Source of the DNA: Ardenticatenaceae bacterium
Lineage (GTDB): Bacteria; Chloroflexota; Anaerolineae; Promineifilales; Promineifilaceae
Assembly (NCBI GenBank): GCA_020634375.1
Contig: JACKBX010000003.1
Span: forward strand, 186,001-250,000
DNA length: 64,000 bases
Reading direction: 5' to 3'
Shown: positions 58,626 to 64,000 of the stretch, one piece after another
Position numbering within the stretch: position 1 is the stretch's first letter
How the letters are laid out: every line of letters starts with the position of its first letter
Program-made: the position numbers and the translations under genes
The notes under the pieces: model-generated
The model's input: only the letters and a program-made list of their open reading frames with translations
The model's database searches: none
Told to the model about the DNA's origin: nothing

Positions 58626-59824
58626 TAAACAAAACTACCGCCACCCCCTTACGTATTGCTTATTTCAGTCCCTTGCCGCCTGCTCGCAGCGGTATCAGTG
58701 ACTACAGCCGCGAACTGCTGCCGCACCTGGCCCGGCACGCCCAAATCACCCTATTTGCCGACGACCCGGCTCAAGTAGACCCAGCACTACACGCACAGTT
58801 CCCCATCTACTCCCTGACCGATTACCCATCTCAACGCTGGCAATACGATCTGCCGCTCTACCATCTAGGCAACAGCGTGCAATACCACGAAACCACCTAC
58901 CAACTATTCACTCGCTTCCCCGGCGTGGTCGTGCTGCATGACTTCATCTGGCACAAATTTTTACGCCACCGTGCCGTCCTACTTGGCAAGTTGCCCGACT
59001 ACACCAGAGAACTAGGCTTCGCGCTGGGGCAGGAGGGCATCAACCGGGCGTGGCAGTTCCGAAAGGGGGAATACACCCCATCTACAAACGAGTACCCGCT
59101 CATAGACCGGCTGCTGACTCTGTGCCTGGGTTTGATTGTGCACAGCCAATTTGCCGCCCGCCAAATCCCGCCAATCAACCGCCCCGTGCGCGTCATTCCC
59201 GCCCTCATCGAAAGCCACGCCGGGCACAATCTCCGCGCCCAATTGAACTGGCCGGATGATGCCGTCATCTTTGCCAGCATTGGGCACGTTACAGCCAACA
59301 AGCAGGTAGATTTTGCTCTGCAAGCCTTCCAAAAGGTACAGTTGCAGTTTCCACAGGCTCGCTATTTGATTGTGGGTCAGGAGGAGCCAAATATCCATTT
59401 GCAAGAGCAGATTGATGCGCTAAATCTAGCGGATGTGGCCCGTGCTATCGGCTATATCCCCTCGTTGCAGGCATTTGTAGATTGGATTCACAGCGCCGAT
59501 GTCATCGTCAACCTGCGGCATCCAACCATTGGCGAAACGTCTGCCGCGGCGCTGCGAGCAATGGCTGCCGGACGCCCGGTGATTGTGTTTGACCAGGGCT
59601 GGTACAGTGAGCTGCCTGATGCGGGCTGCATGAAAGTTGCCCCGATGGATGCCGACGCGTTGGCTCTGACAATGCAACAGTTAGCAAGCGATGCAGCCCT
59701 GCGGCAGCGAATCGGAGAAGCAGCCCGAACTTACACGCAGGATGTGTGCGCACCTGCGCAGGTGGCGGCGCAATACGGCCGTTTCCTGCACGAAATCTAC
59801 GCCTCCTACCAACCCGGACCATAA
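58622..59824 (+). CDS. GT4-family glycosyltransferase
   Basis: 400 residues, GT-B fold. N-terminal RIAYFSPLPPARSGISDYSRELLPHLARH is typical of mannosyl/glucosyl-transferases of family 4; DFIWHKFL and HSQFAARQIP mark the acceptor side; the donor domain has FASIGHVTANKQVDFALQAFQKV, YLIVGQEEPNIHL and the E-x7-E-like GETSAAALRAMAAGRPVIVF. Uses a nucleotide-diphosphate sugar to extend a cell-surface glycan. GTG start overlaps the upstream small gene by 4 bp. The GT-C gene follows after 2 bp, so the three form an operon. Confidence 0.92.
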   Translation: MINKTTATPLRIAYFSPLPPARSGISDYSRELLPHLARHAQITLFADDPAQVDPALHAQFPIYSLTDYPSQRWQYDLPLYHLGNSVQYHETTYQLFTRFPGVVVLHDFIWHKFLRHRAVLLGKLPDYTRELGFALGQEGINRAWQFRKGEYTPSTNEYPLIDRLLTLCLGLIVHSQFAARQIPPINRPVRVIPALIESHAGHNLRAQLNWPDDAVIFASIGHVTANKQVDFALQAFQKVQLQFPQARYLIVGQEEPNIHLQEQIDALNLADVARAIGYIPSLQAFVDWIHSADVIVNLRHPTIGETSAAALRAMAAGRPVIVFDQGWYSELPDAGCMKVAPMDADALALTMQQLASDAALRQRIGEAARTYTQDVCAPAQVAAQYGRFLHEIYASYQPGP

Positions 59825-59826
59825 CC

Positions 59827-61983
59827 ATGCCCCCCTGGATCATTCTAATTATCATCTCCCTCGCTAATATCATCATTGGCTGGCAACTATTGCGCCTGTT
59901 TCATGCCCCCGACCTGGACTGGCTGGAGCGTGGGTTTGTGAGTTTTGCACTAGGAACGGCCGTCAACGGCACAACTGCCCTCATCCTCGCCGAACTCAAC
60001 CAATTCCACATCCTCACCCTGGCCGTCCTGTGGCTGTTGATATGGCTCATACTGTGGTTTGTAAATAAAAACCGCAAAGAACGCGAAGAGCGCAAAGTAC
60101 GCAAAGGTTTTTACTTCTCTTTGCGCTCTTTGCGGTTCAAAATCGAAACCGGAGCGCTGCTGCTCTGGTTTGTGGCCGCGCTTTGGCTTTTCTTTCGCCC
60201 ACACGAATTTATCATTGGCGGCGCGGATGCCGGGGTTTATACCAATCTCAGCGCCTCCATTGTGCGTCAGGGCGGCATTGTTTTCGACGATCCCGTTTTG
60301 GCCGGGTTGGATGCAGACCTGGCTCCCTCGCTGCTGCGCCCCGTCCCCACGCAAGATGGCGCCGATTACTACCTTGTCCCCGCCTTTTTTGTGACGGATG
60401 TGGCAAACGGCCGTATCACCCCCCAATTCTATCCTCTGCACCCCGTCTGGCAGGCCATTACCTACAGCCTGGGCGGGCCGCTGCCGGCCCAGGCCAGCCG
60501 CGCCAGCCTGCTGCTCACCGGATTGTGGGCATTAGCCGGTGCGTTAGCCATCTACCTGACCGTGCGCCAGGCTGCAGGGTGGCAGGCCGCCCTGCTCGCC
60601 CTGCTAGGACTGAGCATTAATGCCGTGCAAGTGTGGTTTGCCCGCTACCCCACCACCGAAATGCTCAGTCAGTTCTGGTTGTGGGCCGGGCTGTGGGCTG
60701 TGGGCGCGTGGCTGAGTGGGCGGAAGCCAGCACAACTTTGGGCGCTGTTGGGCGGCGTTGCTCTGGGGCAGTTCTTCCTCACGCGCATTGATGCGCTGTT
60801 TATGCTGCCTGTGCTGGCTGTGTTGGGCGTGTGGGTATGGCTACGGCGGCAGAACGGCCGTGCCTGGTTTCTGCTCCCGCTTACCTGGTTTATCTTTCAT
60901 GCCACCGCGCATGGCTGGTGGCTCAGTCGCCCCTATTTTTTGGAATTGTCCACGTACGGTCTGGCTATTATGCGCCAGCAGCGCATGTTGTTGATGGCTG
61001 CGGCCGTCCTCGCCCTGCTTGCTTTGGCGGGATTTGCCTATATCTGGCAGCGTTATGCGCAGCACGGAATGGCCTATTTGAGGAAAGGGCAACGGCCGTT
61101 GCTGGGTCTGTTGGCAATCACACTCCTTCTCCTGGCAGCGTATGGCTGGTTCATCCGCCCCACACTGCCCGCACCAACAGGTTGGGTAGACAGCTACAGC
61201 ACCAACACGCTGCCCAATACCAATCTGGAAAATTTTGTGCGCCTGGGCTGGTATTTGTCGCCGCTGGGCGTGGCATTGGGCGCGTTGGGCATTGCCTGGA
61301 TGGTGTGGCGCGTTGAGTCGAAAACGGCCGTTCTCCTCGCCATCACCCTGTTCTATTCCCTCTTCTACCTGTGGAATATTCGCGCCAATCCACATCAAAT
61401 TTATGCCTCGCGCCGTTACATCATGGCCGCCATTCCGCTGTTTGTGATGGGAACGGCCGTGCTCATCACAAACATCGCCACATTCCAAAACAACCAGCGT
61501 TACTCCTGGCGCAATGCCCTGGCACTGCTGCTAACCCTGGTCTGGCTGGGCAGCACAGTCTGGGCTGCTCGCGGCTTCATCAGCCAGGTAGATTACAAAG
61601 GCATCATCGCCCAACTGGACGACATTAACAACCAACTGCAACCAAACAGCGTGCTGCTCTTTGCCGACCCTGCGCCCATTGGCATGGGCGATTTTTGGGG
61701 CACGCCGCTGAAATTCATGTACGACCACAGCGTCTTCACCTTGCGCGACCCAGATCAAGCAAACGCCCCGCTGTTGGTGCAAACCATCAATAACTGGCAA
61801 AATAATGGCTATGCGGTCTACTGGATTGGCGAAACGGCCTGGTTAGACCAACAAAAATTGGCCTATTCACCCATTTTGGATGCTGCCTTGACTGCTACAA
61901 ACCTGGAAGGCACAAATGAACACAAGCCGCAAGCGCTCATCACGGCAAAATGGCGCTTACCAATTGTTGAGATTAGCGATTAG
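59827..61983 (+). CDS. Polytopic GT-C-like membrane glycosyltransferase
   Basis: 718 residues with about 12-13 helices. The N-terminal helices are followed by a cytoplasmic loop of roughly 25 residues rich in Arg/Lys/Glu (about 80-105) that is encoded by a low-complexity inverted repeat. The first exported loop carries GGADAGVYTNLSASIVRQGG, the acidic motif of GT-C enzymes; ARYPTTEMLSQFWLWAG and RIDALFMLPVLAVLG follow. Expected to add a sugar from a polyprenyl-phosphate donor. ATG 59827 is 2 bp after the GT4 stop, so they are coupled. The in-frame start at 59746 would lie inside the previous gene. Confidence 0.82.
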   Translation: MPPWIILIIISLANIIIGWQLLRLFHAPDLDWLERGFVSFALGTAVNGTTALILAELNQFHILTLAVLWLLIWLILWFVNKNRKEREERKVRKGFYFSLRSLRFKIETGALLLWFVAALWLFFRPHEFIIGGADAGVYTNLSASIVRQGGIVFDDPVLAGLDADLAPSLLRPVPTQDGADYYLVPAFFVTDVANGRITPQFYPLHPVWQAITYSLGGPLPAQASRASLLLTGLWALAGALAIYLTVRQAAGWQAALLALLGLSINAVQVWFARYPTTEMLSQFWLWAGLWAVGAWLSGRKPAQLWALLGGVALGQFFLTRIDALFMLPVLAVLGVWVWLRRQNGRAWFLLPLTWFIFHATAHGWWLSRPYFLELSTYGLAIMRQQRMLLMAAAVLALLALAGFAYIWQRYAQHGMAYLRKGQRPLLGLLAITLLLLAAYGWFIRPTLPAPTGWVDSYSTNTLPNTNLENFVRLGWYLSPLGVALGALGIAWMVWRVESKTAVLLAITLFYSLFYLWNIRANPHQIYASRRYIMAAIPLFVMGTAVLITNIATFQNNQRYSWRNALALLLTLVWLGSTVWAARGFISQVDYKGIIAQLDDINNQLQPNSVLLFADPAPIGMGDFWGTPLKFMYDHSVFTLRDPDQANAPLLVQTINNWQNNGYAVYWIGETAWLDQQKLAYSPILDAALTATNLEGTNEHKPQALITAKWRLPIVEISD
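60066..60142. repeat. CGCAAAG-word low-complexity inverted repeat inside a coding sequence
   Basis: 'aaccgcaaagaacgcgaag' followed by 'agcgcaaagtacgcaaagg' and then 'ctctttgcgctctttgcgg', the last being complementary to the first. The words and fold resemble the intergenic repeats at 405-451 and 29017-29077, but here the element is in frame within the GT-C gene, producing a charged loop (RKEREERKVRKG...SLRSLRFK) between two membrane helices. Confidence 0.75.
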
Positions 61984-62017
61984 AGATTGGGAGCTAAGCT
62001 ATCTACTCTCTACCTGA

Positions 62018-62425
62018 ATGAACCTCATGAATGAAGAAAAAAACATCAATATTGAAGAGATTATGCAGCAAATCCGTCAGGAAATTTTGCTGAAGCAGGC
62101 CACGCTGGATAAAGATGGCTCGCCATTAATTAATTTGGCCGGAAAGCGGCTAAACCCTGAGTTTTATGAACACCTTTACTATGCAGCTCTAACTCATGAT
62201 GAAATTGGCGTAAAGCTGTACGTAACCAAAGTGAATGTGCCTATCATCGGCCCCATTATCGAGAAAATACGCACTAAAATTCATGAGCTGGTTATTTACT
62301 ACGTAAACCAAATCGCGGAGCAGCAGCTCACATTCAACCGCCACATCTTGCAAGCGGTAAACGCTATGGCACAGTCGTTGGAAACGGAAACGGCGCAATC
62401 GGATCACGAAGCCAACCCATCATGA
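62018..62425 (+). CDS. Small GT-associated protein, paralogue-like to 58263
   Basis: 135 residues. Begins NINIEEIMQQIRQEILLKQ, a short helical motif often seen at the start of glycan-assembly proteins. Residues about 70-108 carry PIIGPIIEKIRTKIHELVIYYVNQIAEQQLTFNR, which aligns with PLLGPLIAWFRTQW...QQNTYNR of the 58263 protein (P-x2-GP-x-I, RT, YV, QQ-x2-aromatic-NR identical). The stop codon overlaps the ATG of the GT4 gene by 4 bp (ATGA). Either ATG 62018 or 62027 could be the start; no ribosome-binding site. Function unknown; an adaptor holding the cytoplasmic GT4 at the membrane is inference. Confidence 0.7.
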   Translation: MNLMNEEKNINIEEIMQQIRQEILLKQATLDKDGSPLINLAGKRLNPEFYEHLYYAALTHDEIGVKLYVTKVNVPIIGPIIEKIRTKIHELVIYYVNQIAEQQLTFNRHILQAVNAMAQSLETETAQSDHEANPS

Positions 62426-63621
62426 AAATCGCGTTTGTCACTCCCTGGTATGGCCCCGATATTCCGGGCGGCGCGGAGGCGGAAGCGCGGCAAATCATCG
62501 CCCACCTGCACAATGCGGGGTATGAGGTGGAGGTGCTAACCACCTGCATCCGCGACTTTTTTGCACCCTGGGAGAAAAACTACCACAAACCTGGCGTAGA
62601 AATTGTGCAAGGAATTCCAGTGTACCGTTTTGCTGTAACACCCCGTGATAAAATCGCGTTTGATAGCGTGAATCAAAAACTGATGCTGGGTAAACGAGTT
62701 ACCTTGGCGGAAGAGGAAATTTTTGCTAATGAAATGTTTCGCAGTCCTGACCTGTTGAATTATATTCAAAGCCATTGTCAAGATTATCTTTTTTTCTTTA
62801 TTCCGTATGTGTTTCCTAGCACTTATTTTGGTAGTCAGATTTGCCCGCAACATTCGATTATCATTCCTTGTTTACACAATGAAGCTTATGCTTACATGGA
62901 GCTTTTTCAGTCGGTCATATCCAATGTAAATACGCTTGTTTTTAACGTTCCGTCTGAGCAAGCGTTAGCAGAGAAAATTTATGGTCCGAGGCAAGGTCAG
63001 CAACGTCGCGTGATCGGTTTAGGCGTCAACACAGATTTTGTAGGCGACGCGGCGCGGTTTCGCCAAAAACATAGGTTGAACGAGCCGTTTATGCTGTATG
63101 CCGGGCGGCGAGCGGCGGGCAAAAATGTACCGCTGCTGCTGCGCTATTGGGCACAGTATGCGCAAGAAAACCATAGAGATGCCAAGCTTGTCCTCATTGG
63201 CCCTGGGGAAGTGCCAATTCCGCCAACGGCCGTACCGCACATTGTAGACTTGGGATTTGTGCCGCAGCAAGACAAATACGATGCGTATGCCGCGGCAGAC
63301 GTGTTTTGTATGCCCTCGGTGAACGAGAGTTTTTCCATTGTGACGATGGAGGCATGGCTGGCAGAAACACCGGTGTTGGTACACGGCCGTTGCCAGGTTA
63401 CACGCGACCACTGCCGCTTCAGCAATGGCGGCCTCTATTTCAACAACTACCCGGAATTTGCACACACGCTGGATTATCTGTTCACTCACCCCGCAGAAGC
63501 GCGACAAATGGGGCGGAACGGCCGTGCTTACGTACTGCAAAACTACCAATGGCCAGACATCATCGCCAAATATACTCAGATCATCACCCGAATACGTGCA
63601 GAAGTTGAAGGGCAGTCGTAA
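62422..63621 (+). CDS. GT4-family glycosyltransferase
   Basis: 399 residues. MKIAFVTPWYGPDIPGGAEAEARQIIAHLHNAGYEVEVLTTCI is the characteristic start of family-4 GTs with the GGAE glycine-rich loop. Acceptor-side landmarks are IPYVFPSTYFGSQICP and HNEAYAYMELFQSV; the donor side has FMLYAGRRAAGKNVPLLLRYWAQY, LVLIGPGEVPIPP and VNESFSIVTMEAWLAETPVLVHG, with the conserved E-x7-E-like pair. Coupled by 4-bp overlap to the small protein gene. The GT-C-like gene at 63632 follows after 10 bp. No signal or membrane segment. Confidence 0.93.
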   Translation: MKIAFVTPWYGPDIPGGAEAEARQIIAHLHNAGYEVEVLTTCIRDFFAPWEKNYHKPGVEIVQGIPVYRFAVTPRDKIAFDSVNQKLMLGKRVTLAEEEIFANEMFRSPDLLNYIQSHCQDYLFFFIPYVFPSTYFGSQICPQHSIIIPCLHNEAYAYMELFQSVISNVNTLVFNVPSEQALAEKIYGPRQGQQRRVIGLGVNTDFVGDAARFRQKHRLNEPFMLYAGRRAAGKNVPLLLRYWAQYAQENHRDAKLVLIGPGEVPIPPTAVPHIVDLGFVPQQDKYDAYAAADVFCMPSVNESFSIVTMEAWLAETPVLVHGRCQVTRDHCRFSNGGLYFNNYPEFAHTLDYLFTHPAEARQMGRNGRAYVLQNYQWPDIIAKYTQIITRIRAEVEGQS

Positions 63622-63631
63622 CCTGTAACCT

Positions 63632-64000
63632 ATGCACACAAAAACAAGCAAACAACAACTTATTGTGGCGATAGCTTATGCGGCGCTCGTGCTTTTGCTA
63701 ACCTACCCCTTGGTCACACAATTATTCACGCACGTACCCGGCGCTTTAGACAGGGAAGATTTTTGGGCGCATTTGTGGACCTTCGATTGGGTGCGCGAGG
63801 CGTTTTTAACCGGTCAATCACCTTACTATACCACCCGCATTTTTTACCCCGATGGCATCTCTTTAGTATCGCACAACATCGCCTGGCTAAACATCGCCAT
63901 TTGGCTGCCAATACAAGCAGTCGTCGGTGAAATTGCGGCATATAATTTGGTATTCCTATTCATTTATTGGCTCAATTGCTGGTCTGTATTTTTATTAGCA
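63632..64000 (+). CDS. Membrane protein, GT-C/PMT-like, N-terminal part (runs off the window)
   Basis: 123 codons open to the window end. An N-terminal helix (QLIVAIAYAALVLLLTYPLVTQLF) is followed by an exported loop VPGALDREDFWAHLWTFDWVREAFLTGQSPYYTTRIFYPDG, containing the D-x2-x-HLW and PYYT-x4-FYP pattern common to GT-C-type or YfhO-like membrane proteins, then further helices. It begins 10 bp after the GT4 stop codon without its own promoter, so it continues the operon. The full length cannot be seen. Confidence 0.8.
   Translation, partial: MHTKTSKQQLIVAIAYAALVLLLTYPLVTQLFTHVPGALDREDFWAHLWTFDWVREAFLTGQSPYYTTRIFYPDGISLVSHNIAWLNIAIWLPIQAVVGEIAAYNLVFLFIYWLNCWSVFLLA

Noticed and set aside
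1..64000. Insertion sequences, prophage or integrative elements
   Set aside because: No transposase, integrase, phage structural genes, or flanking target duplications were found.

Overview
The window reads as one contiguous piece of a bacterial chromosome, most likely from the phylum Chloroflexota (Anaerolineae or a neighbouring class). The evidence is the gene style: exported proteins with Pro/Thr-rich linkers and a 'YLPLV'-type motif, a PknB-like kinase with a similar extracellular stalk, RNase J, a Ni-superoxide dismutase with its S26 maturation protease, a membrane H+-pyrophosphatase, and several leaderless-looking genes. Base composition is close to balanced. The placement is inferred from protein style, not from a marker-gene tree. 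I see no rRNA, prophage, insertion sequence, integrase or CRISPR array.

Layout. 0-12.3 kb: start of rplU with a strong promoter, a secreted beta-propeller protein, an unknown gene, hppA, an AraC-type/MGMT fusion, a modular M23 peptidase, and a coupled pair (Helicase_C_3-like protein and lipid kinase). 12.6-24.5 kb: rnj, a Ser/Thr kinase, yceI divergent from a TetR regulator with a double operator, a secreted TIM-barrel hydrolase, a GNAT acetyltransferase, secD-secF, a lipoprotein and an OsmC-like protein. 24.6-32 kb: yhhN, plsC, the NAD(P)HX repair enzyme, an epimerase, tRNA-Arg(UCU) and a four-gene operon of mostly unknown function that includes a ThiS/MoaD-like protein. 32.3-43.4 kb: a DUF1990-like gene, xth, ferredoxin, sodX-sodN, an EamA transporter, dnaK, a HAD phosphatase, a methyltransferase, a polyprenyl-phosphate mannosyltransferase-like enzyme, a RimK-like ligase and a response regulator. 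43.5-50.2 kb: a complete peptide ABC importer operon on the minus strand. 50.6-64 kb: mutY, then a cell-surface polysaccharide region with a Wzt-type ABC ATPase, GT-C membrane proteins, GT4 glycosyltransferases, secreted hydrolases and two small related proteins, each translationally coupled to a GT4 gene.

The strongest unexplained signal is not a gene. The 8-bp palindrome ACGGCCGT occurs about 94 times by hand count, where roughly one copy is expected by chance. It lies in coding and non-coding DNA, on both strands and in all reading frames, much like the HIP1 palindrome of cyanobacteria, and it is scarce in the peptide ABC operon. A second layer is a set of intergenic low-complexity repeats built from short iterated words, plus two clean tandem arrays (10 x 21 bp and 7 x 23 bp). 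Regulatory highlights are sigma70-type promoters with exact 17-bp spacing for rplU, yceI, secD and the peptide-binding protein, and a U-tract hairpin inside the leader of the peptide operon.
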